Source: Pseudarthrobacter sp. NIBRBAC000502770
GTDB lineage: Bacteria > Actinomycetota > Actinomycetes > Actinomycetales > Micrococcaceae
Direction: 5' to 3'
Length of the DNA: 64,000 nt
Assembly: GCF_006517815.1 (NCBI RefSeq)
Contig: NZ_CP041198.1
Location: 3,410,001 to 3,474,000 of the forward strand
Below the pieces are notes generated by a model, which worked only from the letters and a program-made list of their open reading frames with translations, made no database searches and was not told the origin of the DNA. This document shows positions 27,694 through 36,745 of the stretch, piece after piece. Positions within the stretch are counted from its first letter, which is position 1; every line of letters starts with the position of its first letter. The translations under genes were made by a program, and so were the position numbers.

Positions 27694-29217
27694 CTAGTCC
27701 TGGAAGTACTCCACCTTGGCGCCGATGGTGTTCAGCCGCTCCGCCAGGTCCTCGTAGCCCCGCTCGATCACATAGATGTTCCGCAGCTCGGACACGCCCC
27801 GCGCGGCCAGCATGGCCAGCAGCAGGCAGGCGGCCGGGCGGAGCGCCGGCGGGCAGCCCACCTCGGCGGCGCGCCACTTCGTGGGGCCGTTGACGTAGAT
27901 CCGGTGCGGGTCCAGCAGCTGCACCTGTGCGCCGAGCCGGTTCAGCTCCGTCAGGTAGATGGCCCGGTTCTCGTAAACCCAGTCGTGGATCATGGTCTGG
28001 CCATGGGCGTTCGCTGCAATGACGGCGAAGAAGGGCAGGTTGTCGATGTTCAGCCCGGGGAACGGCATGGGGTGGATCTTGTCCTCGGGGGCACGCAGCT
28101 CGGAGGGCTTGGTGGTGACGTCCACCAGCCGGGTGCGGCCGTTGCGGGCCATGTATTCGCCGGATATTTCGAGCTTCTGGCCCATCTGGCCCAGCGTGGC
28201 CAGTTCGATTTCCATGAACTCGATGGGGACCCGGCGGACCGTGACCTCGGAGTTGGTGACGATGCCGGCCGTAATCAGGCTCATGGCCTCGATGGGGTCC
28301 TCGGACGGGAAATACTCGATCTCGGCGTCGATCACGGGCCTGCCGGTGATCCGCAGGGTGGTGGTTCCCACGCCCTCGATGGCCACCCCGAGCATCTGCA
28401 GGTAAAAGCAGAGGTCCTGCACCATGTAGTTGGGGCTGGCGTTGCGGATCACGGTTGTTCCGGGCCGGTGGGCCGCCGCCATGATCGCATTCTCGGTAAC
28501 GGTGTCCCCCCGTTCGGTGAGGACGAAGGAGCGGTCCCGGCTATCCGCGGGCGGGGCCTGCACGGTGTAGAACCCGGCCGTGGCCTCCACTGACAGGTCG
28601 AACTCGCGCAGTGCCTGCATGTGGGGCTCCACGGTCCGGGTGCCCAGGTCGCAGCCGCCGGCGTAGGGCAGCCGGTACTCCCGGGACTCATCCAGCAGGG
28701 GGCCCAGCAGCATGATGACGCTGCGGGTGCGGCGTGCCGCGTCCACGTCCATGGCGTCCAGGTCCAGGACGGCGGGGCGGCGCAGGCGGAGGTCCGTGTC
28801 ATTGAGCCACGTGCACTCGACGCCGATGCTGGTCAGCACCTCGACGATGCGGTTGACTTCCTCGATCCGGGCCAGGCGGCGCAGCACGGTGGTGCCGCGG
28901 TTGATCAGGCTGGCGCACAGCAGTGCCACGCCGGCGTTCTTGCTGCTGTTGACGTCAACGGCGCCGGACAGGGTGCGGCCGCCCTCCACCCGCAGGTGCG
29001 TCATCCGCGGCTTGGCCACGTTCACGATGCTGCGGTCAAAGATGTTTTCCAGCCGCTGGATCATTTTCAGGCTCAGGTTCTGCTTGCCCTGTTCCATCCG
29101 CGCCACGGCACTTTGGCTGGTGCCGAGTTCGGCGGCCAGCTGGCCCTGGGTCCACCCTTTCTCGCCCCGGGCGTCCCTCAGCATGGCGGCAACGTGTTCA
29201 GCGGTTCTCTGGGTCAT
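27694..29217 (-). CDS. murA: XRE-type HTH fused to a UDP-GlcNAc enolpyruvyl transferase (MurA-like)
   Basis: A 507-residue fusion. Residues 6-60 are a Cro/C1-type helix-turn-helix ([40 protein letters not shown]). From about 72 the protein is an EPSP/MurA fold, which transfers enolpyruvyl to UDP-N-acetylglucosamine in peptidoglycan synthesis; the catalytic Cys is kept as C189 in [15 protein letters not shown], and [14 protein letters not shown] matches the substrate loop. MurA alone is about 420-440 residues. Similar HTH-bearing MurA paralogues occur in other actinobacteria, as I recall. Likely a second MurA that may also bind DNA. No clear ribosome site precedes ATG 29217. Confidence 0.87.
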   Translation of the reverse strand: MTQRTAEHVAAMLRDARGEKGWTQGQLAAELGTSQSAVARMEQGKQNLSLKMIQRLENIFDRSIVNVAKPRMTHLRVEGGRTLSGAVDVNSSKNAGVALLCASLINRGTTVLRRLARIEEVNRIVEVLTSIGVECTWLNDTDLRLRRPAVLDLDAMDVDAARRTRSVIMLLGPLLDESREYRLPYAGGCDLGTRTVEPHMQALREFDLSVEATAGFYTVQAPPADSRDRSFVLTERGDTVTENAIMAAAHRPGTTVIRNASPNYMVQDLCFYLQMLGVAIEGVGTTTLRITGRPVIDAEIEYFPSEDPIEAMSLITAGIVTNSEVTVRRVPIEFMEIELATLGQMGQKLEISGEYMARNGRTRLVDVTTKPSELRAPEDKIHPMPFPGLNIDNLPFFAVIAANAHGQTMIHDWVYENRAIYLTELNRLGAQVQLLDPHRIYVNGPTKWRAAEVGCPPALRPAACLLLAMLAARGVSELRNIYVIERGYEDLAERLNTIGAKVEYFQD

Positions 29218-29333
29218 ACCGCGAATATATCATAAATGAGTTATCCCTCCCCTTTCGAGGAGCAGGTGAAGGCCACCACCCCCAGGCTACCCACCCGATG
29301 CGATAGGAACGCGTACAGAGCTTCCAGCGGGAG

Positions 29334-30134
29334 TCAGCTGCCCAGCCAGACCATGTTCCACGTGCCGGCAGAGACGGCCGCCACCAGGGCCAGTCCGGCC
29401 ACCAGCACACCGCCGGCAACCACCCAGGAGTCCAGCGGGCTGAAGGTGGATTCCCTGGCCCACGTCCGCCGGCCCCCGCCGAACCCACGCGCTTCCATGG
29501 TCACGGCGAGCCTCGACGCCCGCCTGATGGCCTGGACCAGCAGTCCGAAGCTCTGGCCCAGCGTCGCCTTCACCCGCTGGACGAGGCTGCCGCGGGCGCC
29601 CACGCCCCGGGCACGGCGCGCCATCCCGATGGTCTGCCACTCCTCTGCCATGAGCCCCACCAGGCGCATCGCGGCGAGGGTGCCCAGGACGAACCGGTGC
29701 GGCAGGCGGGCCTTTTGCGCCAGTGCATCCGCCAGGTCCGTGGGGTCGGTGCAGCTCATCAGGAGCACCGCGGGCAGGGCGATCGCAAAGCCGCGCAGGA
29801 GGAAGCCGATGCCCAACTGGAGGGAACCTTCGCTCATGCTCCAGATGCCGACGTCGAGCAGGATCCTGCCGCTGTCCGGCGCCAGGATGGCGGTACTCCA
29901 GCCTCCGATGGCTGCGGCGAGGATCAGCGGCCATCCGCGCTGCCACAGCAGGGACACGGTGAGCCCGGCAAGGGGGAACAGCATCAGTTCGAAGGCGAGG
30001 GCCACTGAGGCGGACACCCAGTCGATGGACAAGGCCAGGACCGCCGTGATGAGCAGGACCGCCGCGAACTTGCTGAGCGGGTTGGCGCGGGCCAGGAGTG
30101 CATGGTTGCCGCTCAAGGTGAGTTCCTGCCTCAT
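29334..30134 (-). CDS. ykoC: ECF transporter T component (YkoC-like)
   Basis: A 266-residue membrane protein of the CbiQ/EcfT family. The two coupling motifs that contact the ATPases are ARRARG (in IGMARRARGVG) and EARGFG (in VTMEARGFG), and about five helices precede or follow them. It overlaps the ATPase gene by four bases (ATGA) and is the last gene of a ykoE-ykoD-ykoC operon behind a TPP riboswitch, so it is the transmembrane scaffold of a thiamin or thiamin-precursor importer. The 29218-29333 gap to murA holds no gene. Confidence 0.9.
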   Translation of the reverse strand: MRQELTLSGNHALLARANPLSKFAAVLLITAVLALSIDWVSASVALAFELMLFPLAGLTVSLLWQRGWPLILAAAIGGWSTAILAPDSGRILLDVGIWSMSEGSLQLGIGFLLRGFAIALPAVLLMSCTDPTDLADALAQKARLPHRFVLGTLAAMRLVGLMAEEWQTIGMARRARGVGARGSLVQRVKATLGQSFGLLVQAIRRASRLAVTMEARGFGGGRRTWARESTFSPLDSWVVAGGVLVAGLALVAAVSAGTWNMVWLGS

Positions 30135-31675
30135 GGTGCCACCGCCTCCGCGGCAGCCATCCGCAGTTCCGTCCCGCCCAGGGCCGAGGTGAACTCCGCG
30201 TCATGGGTCACGGAAACCACCGCCGTACCCGCATCCAGAAGCTCGGACAGGAATGATGCGAGTTCGGCCCAGGTATTGGCATCCTGCCCGAACGTGGGCT
30301 CGTCCAGGATCAGCACCTGGGGGCTGGCGGCAAGGACGGTGGCCACGGAGAGGCGCCGCTTTTCCCCGCCGGAGAGCGTGTAGGGGTTGGCGTCCACCAG
30401 CTGGGTGAGCCGCAGGCGCTCCAGCAGTTCGTCCACCCTGTCCGCGCCGTGCCCCAGGTGCCGCGGGCCGAACTGCAGTTCGTCCAGTACCTTCCCGGTG
30501 ACGAACTGGTGTTCCGGCTCCTGGAACACCGTGCCCACCCGCGAGATCAGCTGCTGGGCCTTCCACTTGTAGGGGTCGATGCCGGCGCCGCGGCTGAGGT
30601 CCAGCGTGGCTGAAACCTTCCCCGCCACGGGCTCCAGCAGACCGGCCAGGGTCAGGGCGAAGGTTGACTTGCCGGCACCGTTGGGACCGGTGATGGCCAG
30701 GGCCTGCCCGGCGCGGACCTGTGCAGCCACGTCCTCCTGGACCGGCACCGGCGAAATCTTCCGAAAGCCCTGCCGGCGGGCGCGTCCGCGGGACACGGCA
30801 AGCTGCTCAGCGGCCAACAACAGGTTCCCCGTTCCCGCGGCCGGGACGGCGGCGCGGGGACGGGTCGCGGGCACATACCCGGGCACCCACACGCCGGCAG
30901 CGGCCAGCATGGTCCTCGCCTCACTGAGCACACGGTCCGGCGGGCCGTCCAGGAGCACGGCGGGATCCGAGGCCGAGCCCGGCTGCAGGACAATGATCCG
31001 GTCCACCAGGTCCTTCCAGACGGAAACCCGGTGCTCCACCACCACAAGGGTGGCCCCGGTCTTGTCCAGGCAGCGGGCCACGGCGTCGCGGACCTCCAGG
31101 ACGCCGTCCGGGTCGAGGTTGGCGGTGGGTTCGTCCAGCAGGATCAGGCCGGGACGCATCGCCAGGATGCCCGCCAGCGCCAGGCGCTGCTTTTGCCCGC
31201 CGGACAGGGCCGACGTCGGGTGGTCCAGCGGGAGGTGGGAGAGTCCGACGTCGGCAAGCGCCGCGTGCACCCGGGGCCAGATCGCGGCGCGGGGCACCGC
31301 GAGGTTTTCGGCGCCGAAGGCGACGTCGTCCCCCACCCGGGAGAGGACCACCTGCGTTTCGGGGTCCTGCTGCATCAGGCCGGCGCGGCCGCGCTGGGCG
31401 CGGGGCGCGGCTCCGTCCACCCGGAGCGAACCGGACTCGTCGGCGTCGCCTGATTCGCCGTCGTCGTCGATGTCTCCCAGGACGCCGGCCAGCGCGTGCA
31501 GCAGCGTGGACTTCCCTGCGCCGGAGGGGCCGAGCAGGAGCACCCGCTCCCCGGGGGCGATGTCCAGGTCAAGGCCGTGGACGGCGGGTTTGGCCCTGCC
31601 GGCATGCCGCCAGCCCCAGCCACGGGCGGTGACGGCGGCGGGGCGGACCGCGCCGGAGTCCTGGGAGGGTGCCAT
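30131..31675 (-). CDS. ykoD: ECF transporter duplicated ATPase (YkoD-like)
   Basis: A 514-residue protein with two ABC ATPase domains in tandem. The first has Walker A GPSGAGKST, signature LSGGQKQRLALAG and Walker B LILLDEPTANLD; the second has GPNGAGKST, LSGGEKRRLSVA and VLILDEPTFGQD. ATG 31675 overlaps the stop of the S-component gene (TGATG), and the end overlaps ykoC by four bases. The reading frame stays open far upstream, but that part is antisense to the neighbouring genes. It energises uptake of a TPP-related vitamin or precursor. Confidence 0.93.
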   Translation of the reverse strand: MAPSQDSGAVRPAAVTARGWGWRHAGRAKPAVHGLDLDIAPGERVLLLGPSGAGKSTLLHALAGVLGDIDDDGESGDADESGSLRVDGAAPRAQRGRAGLMQQDPETQVVLSRVGDDVAFGAENLAVPRAAIWPRVHAALADVGLSHLPLDHPTSALSGGQKQRLALAGILAMRPGLILLDEPTANLDPDGVLEVRDAVARCLDKTGATLVVVEHRVSVWKDLVDRIIVLQPGSASDPAVLLDGPPDRVLSEARTMLAAAGVWVPGYVPATRPRAAVPAAGTGNLLLAAEQLAVSRGRARRQGFRKISPVPVQEDVAAQVRAGQALAITGPNGAGKSTFALTLAGLLEPVAGKVSATLDLSRGAGIDPYKWKAQQLISRVGTVFQEPEHQFVTGKVLDELQFGPRHLGHGADRVDELLERLRLTQLVDANPYTLSGGEKRRLSVATVLAASPQVLILDEPTFGQDANTWAELASFLSELLDAGTAVVSVTHDAEFTSALGGTELRMAAAEAVAP

Positions 31676-32298
31676 CAGGAGAAGACGGGCTCCGTTGCGG
31701 CCTTGCGGGACGCGAAGGAGCTCAGCACCCCGGTGCGTGCCAGGCCGCGGGTGGCAACCCAGGCCAGGGCACCCGCAAGGATGGCCCCGGAAATGGTGGT
31801 GAGGACAATGTAGGCCAGCTTGTCGGCGCCGGAGTAGGCGATGTTCCAGCCCCACGGTGCAAACGAATCGTTCAGGCCGCAGAAGAATCCGGCCGCGGCG
31901 CCTGCCAGCAGGGACACGGGCAGGTTGAACTTGCGGTAGACGAAGATTGCGAAGATGATTTCCGCGCCCAGGCCCTGGATGAAACCGGAGAACAGGACCG
32001 AGGCGCCGTACTGGGAACCCATCAGCAGTTCGCCGGTGGCGGCGACGGTCTCGCAGAACAGGGCGGCCCCGGGCTTGCGGATGATCAGCATTCCCAGCAC
32101 GCCGGGAATCATCCAGCCCCCGGCGAGCAGGCCGGTCAGGGGTGGGTAGGCTGCGTTCATGGGGGCGGACAGGGCGGCGGCACCCTGGTCCCATGCCCAG
32201 AAAATAACGCCGCCCGCGATGGCCACCAGCGCGGCGACGACGATGTCCACGACGCGCCAGGACTTGCTGGTGGTCTTCTTGATTGCTGCAGTACTCAT
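31675..32298 (-). CDS. ykoE: ECF transporter S component, YkoE family (thiamin/HMP)
   Basis: A 207-residue membrane protein with about five to six helices; WRVVDIVVAALVAIAGGVIFWAWDQGA and the GFIQGLGAEIIFAIFVYRKFN segment fit the YkoE family, which recognises thiamin or hydroxymethylpyrimidine. It heads the operon directly after a TPP riboswitch. ATG 32298 has AGGAGG at good spacing. The chosen substrate rests on riboswitch and family; hydroxymethylpyrimidine and thiamin cannot be separated. Confidence 0.9.
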   Translation of the reverse strand: MSTAAIKKTTSKSWRVVDIVVAALVAIAGGVIFWAWDQGAAALSAPMNAAYPPLTGLLAGGWMIPGVLGMLIIRKPGAALFCETVAATGELLMGSQYGASVLFSGFIQGLGAEIIFAIFVYRKFNLPVSLLAGAAAGFFCGLNDSFAPWGWNIAYSGADKLAYIVLTTISGAILAGALAWVATRGLARTGVLSSFASRKAATEPVFS

Positions 32299-32379
32299 GT
32301 GGTCCTCCTGGGAAACAGGAGGGGAAAGTGGACCCGGCCGGCGGCCTGTGGCCGTGGAACCGCGACACTTTGAGAACTC

Positions 32380-32495
32380 GACTCCCTTGCGCCGGTACTA
32401 ACCGGATCAGGTTCGAGGGTCTGCGGCTGTCCGCACTCTCAGCGCCCACCTGCGGTGCCCGGCTAATGCCAGGTTGTCCGACGGCGGCGCTCCCC
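32380..32495 (-). promoter_or_regulatory. TPP (thiamin pyrophosphate) riboswitch
   Basis: Read on the minus strand it begins GGGGAGCGCCGCC and has GGGCGCTGAGAGTGCGG (the CTGAGA core), ACCCTCGAACCTGATCCGG and TTAGTACCGGCGCAAGGGA, the conserved THI-element order. It has an enlarged P3 arm. It lies about 80 bases ahead of ykoE and should repress the transporter at high TPP. Confidence 0.93.
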
Positions 32496-32666
32496 TGTCG
32501 TTTTTAGTGTTGCTTTTGGTGTGGGTAACGCTTGTTGTTGTGCCCGGTTGGGCGTGGTCAAGTTTACACCTGGCCGGGCTGGATTGCGGGCTGCCGGCGC
32601 CAATCACCCGGATATGACCGGCCCCGGTCCCGGATGCGCCGCGCCCCGGCCGGAAAGCGGCCTTAA

Positions 32667-32720
32667 CTGCCAATGGCAGCGGCACGGACCCAGGAAGGTT
32701 CGAGCCGCTGCCGCTGGCAG
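32667..32720 (-). terminator. Near-perfect 17-bp hairpin downstream of the MFS gene
   Basis: CTGCCAATGGCAGCGGC (32667-32683) pairs with 32704-32720 at 15 of 17 positions around a 20-base loop. It lies 16 bases after the stop of the MFS transporter and ahead of the TPP riboswitch (both minus strand), separating the two units. The remainder of 32496-32666 holds no gene. Confidence 0.6.
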
Positions 32721-32735
32721 GCGGCTTGGAGGTTC

Positions 32736-34133
32736 TCAGGGAGAGAGCTCTTCGAGGACCCTGCCCTTGGTTTCGATGGCGAAGAAGATGGTGACGAGGC
32801 CGCCGACGAGGGCTACGGCTGCGAACACCGTGAAGACGAGGCTGATGCCGTAGTTGTCGACGATCCAACCGACCAGGATGGGTCCGATAGCGGAGCCTGC
32901 CCGGAGCCAGGCGCTGCCGAATCCAGTGCCGATGGCGCGGAGCCGGGTGGGGTAGAGCTCGGCGGAGTAGAGGTAGAGCGAGAAGGAGACGGTCTGCAGG
33001 ATGGCGTACGCGATGCTGGCGAACACCACCACCTGGGTCGCGGATACGGCGCCGAGCGCGGTGAGGATGACAAGCGGGACGGTCGCGGTCAGGAACGCGA
33101 CGGTGTACCAGCGTTTGCGGCCGACGCGGTCGATCAGGAGAGCGCAGAGGACCGATGCCACGACGCCGGCGGCGGAGGTGACCCAGCCGTACGCGAGGCT
33201 GGTTTGCAGGGGCAGGTTGAATGTTTGCTTGTAGAGCGTCGGCAGCCAGGTGACCAGGCCGTTGTTGACCATGTAGACGCAGATCCAGAGCATCCAGATC
33301 ATGAAGGTGCGCTTCTTGTAGATCCCGGAGAACAGTTCGCGCCAATCAGTGCGGGCCGTGGCTTTCGGGTCAACAGGACGCACCACGGGCTCAGAAAGGG
33401 TGTGCCCTGCCGCGACCGCTTCCTTTTCGAGCATGGCAACGACGGTTTCGGCTTTGTGGACGTGGCCCCGGGAGGCGAGCCAGCGCGGTGATTCGGGCAT
33501 CAGCCAACGCATCGGGATGGTGAGAAGGGCCGGGACGATGCCAACGATGAACATGGCCTTCCAGCCCACCACCGGGACCAGGAAGTATCCGGCGATGCCT
33601 GCGAACATCAGGCCGACGGGGAAGATCACCTCGTAGAGGAGGAAGAAGCGGCCGCGCTTCTTGGCGCCCACGAATTCGTTGATATAGGCACTGGCGACCG
33701 GCACTTCACCGCCGGTGCCGATGCCTTGGATAAATCGGAAGATGATCATGGACGTGGCGCCCCACGCGAAAAGGCATGCGATGTCCATGGAGACGAAGAG
33801 CAGGATCGTAAAGAGCAGGACCGGAAGGCGGCCGATTCTTTCGGCGAGTTGGCCAAAGAAGAGGGATCCGAAGATCTGGCCGACGTAGCCGGCGGAGAGG
33901 ATCATTCCAATTTCCCCGGCGGTGAGGTGCCATTCGGAGGACAATTGGGGCATCGCGAAGGCGATGGCCAGGACGGTGTACGCGTCGAAGAACGTGGCCG
34001 ACCCGATGACAACGCGAATCAGGGTCAGCCGTCGGGTGAGCGGGAGCCGTTCGAGTCGGGCTACAAGCTCTGAGTTGATCCTGGCGGCGCTGGGGCCGCC
34101 AGCCATGGTTGTGGTGTTGTTCGGCTCGCGCAT
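32736..34133 (-). CDS. MFS transporter, sugar/organic-acid porter type
   Basis: A 465-residue, 12-helix major facilitator. It has GQLAERIGRLPVLLFT (loop 2-3 motif), RFIQGIGTGGEVPVASAYINEF (sugar-porter-like), PESPRWLASRGH and the matching C-terminal RVGRKRWYTVAF. It resembles metabolite:H+ symporters for aromatic or sugar acids. It lies downstream of a DapA-family aldolase gene on the same strand, with a strong hairpin between, and with the divergent LacI regulator forms a likely uptake-and-catabolism locus. Substrate unknown. Confidence 0.87.
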   Translation of the reverse strand: MREPNNTTTMAGGPSAARINSELVARLERLPLTRRLTLIRVVIGSATFFDAYTVLAIAFAMPQLSSEWHLTAGEIGMILSAGYVGQIFGSLFFGQLAERIGRLPVLLFTILLFVSMDIACLFAWGATSMIIFRFIQGIGTGGEVPVASAYINEFVGAKKRGRFFLLYEVIFPVGLMFAGIAGYFLVPVVGWKAMFIVGIVPALLTIPMRWLMPESPRWLASRGHVHKAETVVAMLEKEAVAAGHTLSEPVVRPVDPKATARTDWRELFSGIYKKRTFMIWMLWICVYMVNNGLVTWLPTLYKQTFNLPLQTSLAYGWVTSAAGVVASVLCALLIDRVGRKRWYTVAFLTATVPLVILTALGAVSATQVVVFASIAYAILQTVSFSLYLYSAELYPTRLRAIGTGFGSAWLRAGSAIGPILVGWIVDNYGISLVFTVFAAVALVGGLVTIFFAIETKGRVLEELSP

Positions 34134-34206
34134 TGCGAGTCCTCCTTCTCCAGCACTGATGCTGGGGTCCTCATTGACCGAGAGTGGAGATGGCTAAAGC
34201 CTAGGG

Positions 34207-34237
34207 GAGGATGGCGGGAGTTGCTCCCGCCATCCTC
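34207..34237 (-). terminator. 14-bp hairpin between the DapA-family gene and the MFS gene
   Basis: GAGGATGGCGGGAG (34207-34220) pairs perfectly with 34224-34237 around a 3-base loop, 13 bases after the aldolase stop. There is no U-tract, so it may attenuate or stabilise the upstream message rather than end it. Confidence 0.7.
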
Positions 34238-34249
34238 AAGATCCGTGGA

Positions 34250-35185
34250 TCAGGCGTTGACGGTGACCTTGCCGATGTTGGCGGCGGCGAAGGCTTCCGC
34301 AATCTCGGCATCTGCGCCCTCGGGCAGTGGCAGGAGCGGAGTGCGCACTGTGGCGTGGTCCAGGATGCCGCGGTTAACGAGGCCCCACTTCAGGGCGACG
34401 GTGCCCTCCATGTGGGACCCGCGGTGGTAGACGTTCCTGGTCACCGGCAGCAGCCGCTCATGAATGGCATGGGCACGCGGGTAGTCCTGCGCCTTGCCGG
34501 CTTCGATGAGTTCGACGAGCAGTTCGGGGGCGATGTTGCCGTAGCCGACGAGCAGCCCGTCGACATCGAACATTGTCGGCAGCAGGTACTCGTCATGACA
34601 GGAAAGCACCTGCAATTCGGGGTACGCGGCGCGCAGCGCGGGGATTTCGGTGTACCAGCGGCGCATGTTCCGGACACCGTTCTTCGTGGCAAAGACGCCC
34701 TCCTGGCCGGCGATCTCCAACTGGGTTTCGAGGTCGTAGCTCGCTTTGGTGTTGTCGGGGTACTGGAACAGGATCAGCGGCAGGCCGGACTCTTCATAGA
34801 TCTCCTTGTAACGCGACTGCGGTGCGCCCTTCTGGTATCCGAAGCGCAGCCACCCGTGCGAGGGGTAGACAAGACCAGCTGACGCGCCGGCTTCGACGGC
34901 CTTCCTGGCTTCGAGTGCTGCGGTCTTGTTGCCCTCCTTCGTAATACCCGCCACGACCGGTACACGGCCGTCGGTGGACGCCACGAAGGCGCGAATAACG
35001 TCCAGCTGCTCCTCTTCTGTGAGGAACGTACCTTCGCCGGCATGTCCCAGGACGACGAGGCTCTTCACACCTTCGATCGATCCGAGCCACGATCCCAGGC
35101 GCTGGATCGCAGCGAAGTCGACAGCGCCATCTTCGGTGAACGGGGTGACAGGTGCGGGGCTGAGTCCGCGGAGATCGAGTGCCAT
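34250..35185 (-). CDS. Dihydrodipicolinate synthase/N-acetylneuraminate lyase-family aldolase
   Basis: A 311-residue class I aldolase of the DapA family. Schiff-base Lys K168 (FATKNG) and the catalytic Tyr Y142 (FQYPDN) are present; the usual GTTGE active-site motif is replaced by LGHAGEG at 47-53. This divergence and the operon partner (MFS transporter, LacI regulator) argue for a catabolic aldolase or dehydratase acting on a sugar acid or alpha-keto acid rather than lysine synthesis. ATG 35185 is chosen (AGAAGGT upstream); the in-frame extension to 35287 has no ribosome site and runs through the operators. Confidence 0.85.
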   Translation of the reverse strand: MALDLRGLSPAPVTPFTEDGAVDFAAIQRLGSWLGSIEGVKSLVVLGHAGEGTFLTEEEQLDVIRAFVASTDGRVPVVAGITKEGNKTAALEARKAVEAGASAGLVYPSHGWLRFGYQKGAPQSRYKEIYEESGLPLILFQYPDNTKASYDLETQLEIAGQEGVFATKNGVRNMRRWYTEIPALRAAYPELQVLSCHDEYLLPTMFDVDGLLVGYGNIAPELLVELIEAGKAQDYPRAHAIHERLLPVTRNVYHRGSHMEGTVALKWGLVNRGILDHATVRTPLLPLPEGADAEIAEAFAAANIGKVTVNA

Positions 35186-35245
35186 TGCAGCTACCTTCTT
35201 GTCTTCTTTGATGGTCGGTAGTCCCGCTATTATGAAATCGTTTGC

Positions 35246-35299
35246 GGGAACGTTTTCAAGTTTGCACGTGTCGCAGGTCACTGTCAAGAGAACGTTTGC
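35246..35299. promoter_or_regulatory. Paired LacI-type operators
   Basis: Two copies of one motif surround an AACGTT core with central CG: GGGAACGTTTTC (35246-35257) and GAGAACGTTTGC (35288-35299). The second read on the other strand is GCAAACGTTCTC, close to GAAAACGTTCCC for the first. The cores are 42 bases apart, about four helical turns, allowing a looped complex by the adjacent LacI regulator. Confidence 0.75.
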
Positions 35300-35316
35300 A
35301 GGAAGGAGGAATTAGA

Positions 35317-36387
35317 GTGGCTGTTACACCCTTGCTGAAGAGGAGAACCGCGATGGAACGGGCCGTCCCCGCCGCAATCGTCACCCTGAAGGACGTCGCG
35401 GCCGCCAGCGGCGTGAGCATCTCCACCGCCAGCCGCGCCCTGGATGAACGCACCACGTCCAGATCAGCGGCTGCAGCCCATGTCCGGAAGATCGCCGAAG
35501 AACTCGGGTACCGGAGGAATTCCTTCGCCTCCAGCCTGCGCCGCGGCGAGACAAGGACCCTGGGCGTCCTGGTTCCCAGGCTCAGCGACACGGTCATGGC
35601 CCTGATGTTTGAAGAGCTCGAAAAGGCCGCCTCGTCCCGGGGATACTTTGCGATGGTCGCCACCAGCGGGGACGACCCCGACGATGAACGCCGCGCCGCG
35701 GAGACCCTCCTGGACAGGAACGTCGACGGCATTATCCTTGCCACCGCGCGCCTCGATGACGAACTGCCCCGGCTGCTGCGTGAACGCCGTGTGGCGCACG
35801 CCCTGGTACTCCGCACCGACGGCGTCAGCCCCTCCGCGCTTGGCGACGATGAGGTTGGCGGCTATCTCGCCGTGCGCCACCTCATCGACCTCGGCCACCG
35901 CGACATTGCCGTTGTCACCGGCCCTGCCTTTACCTCGACGGGGACGGCGCGCCTGGCAGGAGCCCGCAAAGCCTTGAACGAAGCAGGCATCCAGTCCCGG
36001 GAAGATTGGCTGATCGCTGCGGGTTACGGCATCGAAAACGGCTACACGGCCGGCGAAACCCTCCTGGCAGGAACCCAGCAAAGCCGCCCTACGGCGATCT
36101 TCGCCGCCAATGACAACATTGCCATGGGTGTGATGGCGGCGGCCCACCGCCGCGGTATCAGCATCCCCGACGATCTGGCCTTGGTCGGATATAACGACAC
36201 GCCACTGTCCGCACGGTTGCCCACGCCCCTCAGCTCAGTCCGCGTACCCCTGGACCAGATCGCGGCCACCGCCATCGACCTCATCGTCAACCCAGGCACG
36301 GAGCCCCACATCCGCCGGTCAATGCCTACCCTCATCCCACGCCAATCCAGCGGAACACCCCGGCGGCAGCCAACGCCCCGGGCGTGA
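35317..36387 (+). CDS. LacI-family transcriptional regulator
   Basis: A 356-residue regulator. The HTH (about residues 24-70) reads VTLKDVAAASGVSISTASRALDERTTSRSAAAAHVRKIAEELGYRRN, with the hinge following; the periplasmic-binding-like ligand domain runs to the end (LGVLVPRLSDTVMALMFEELEKAA, AIFAANDNIAMGVMAAA). GTG 35317 is chosen because AGGAGG lies seven bases upstream; an internal ATG (35353) would remove 12 residues. Divergent from the DapA-family aldolase and MFS genes; two operators lie between. A sugar-acid-type inducer is inferred. Confidence 0.9.
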   Translation: MAVTPLLKRRTAMERAVPAAIVTLKDVAAASGVSISTASRALDERTTSRSAAAAHVRKIAEELGYRRNSFASSLRRGETRTLGVLVPRLSDTVMALMFEELEKAASSRGYFAMVATSGDDPDDERRAAETLLDRNVDGIILATARLDDELPRLLRERRVAHALVLRTDGVSPSALGDDEVGGYLAVRHLIDLGHRDIAVVTGPAFTSTGTARLAGARKALNEAGIQSREDWLIAAGYGIENGYTAGETLLAGTQQSRPTAIFAANDNIAMGVMAAAHRRGISIPDDLALVGYNDTPLSARLPTPLSSVRVPLDQIAATAIDLIVNPGTEPHIRRSMPTLIPRQSSGTPRRQPTPRA

Positions 36388-36466
36388 GCCGGTTCGATCC
36401 CAATTCCTGCCGGATGGAAGGCTAGGCTGGGAGCAGTCCGTTTTCCGCCCGCAAGGAGTACCTGGA

Positions 36467-36730
36467 ATGAACCTTCTCATCAAACTGCTCGGGACAGGCG
36501 TGAGCCTCGGCGCAGGCCTCGCCGGTACCAAACTGGTCAATGCCATATGGGAAAAGACCACCGGACAGAAGCCGCCCACCGGCAAACACGAGGACGTACC
36601 CACCAGCCTGCGTTCGGCACTGACCTTTGCGCTGATCTCGGCGTCGGTCAGTGCCATCATCCAGGTCCTGGCCAACCGCGGCACCCAGCGCGCCATCACC
36701 CGCTTCGCGAAGACCCAGGACATCGTCTAG
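36467..36730 (+). CDS. DUF4235 small membrane protein
   Basis: An 87-residue protein, two hydrophobic stretches (LLIKLLGTGVSLGAGLAGTKLVNAIWEKTTG and LTFALISASVSAIIQVLANRGTQ) around a KPPTGKHEDVPTSLR loop, matching DUF4235. ATG 36467 follows GCAAGGAG. It converges with mnhG. Role unknown; these are common small proteins in actinobacteria. Confidence 0.8.
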   Translation: MNLLIKLLGTGVSLGAGLAGTKLVNAIWEKTTGQKPPTGKHEDVPTSLRSALTFALISASVSAIIQVLANRGTQRAITRFAKTQDIV

Positions 36731-36745
36731 CGTCCTGCCCCAGCG

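Noticed and set aside
31676-32449. N-terminal extension of the duplicated ATPase reading into ykoE.
   Set aside because: The extension is antisense-like low-complexity sequence overlapping the S-component gene in another frame; ATG 31675 overlaps the ykoE stop exactly as in coupled operons.
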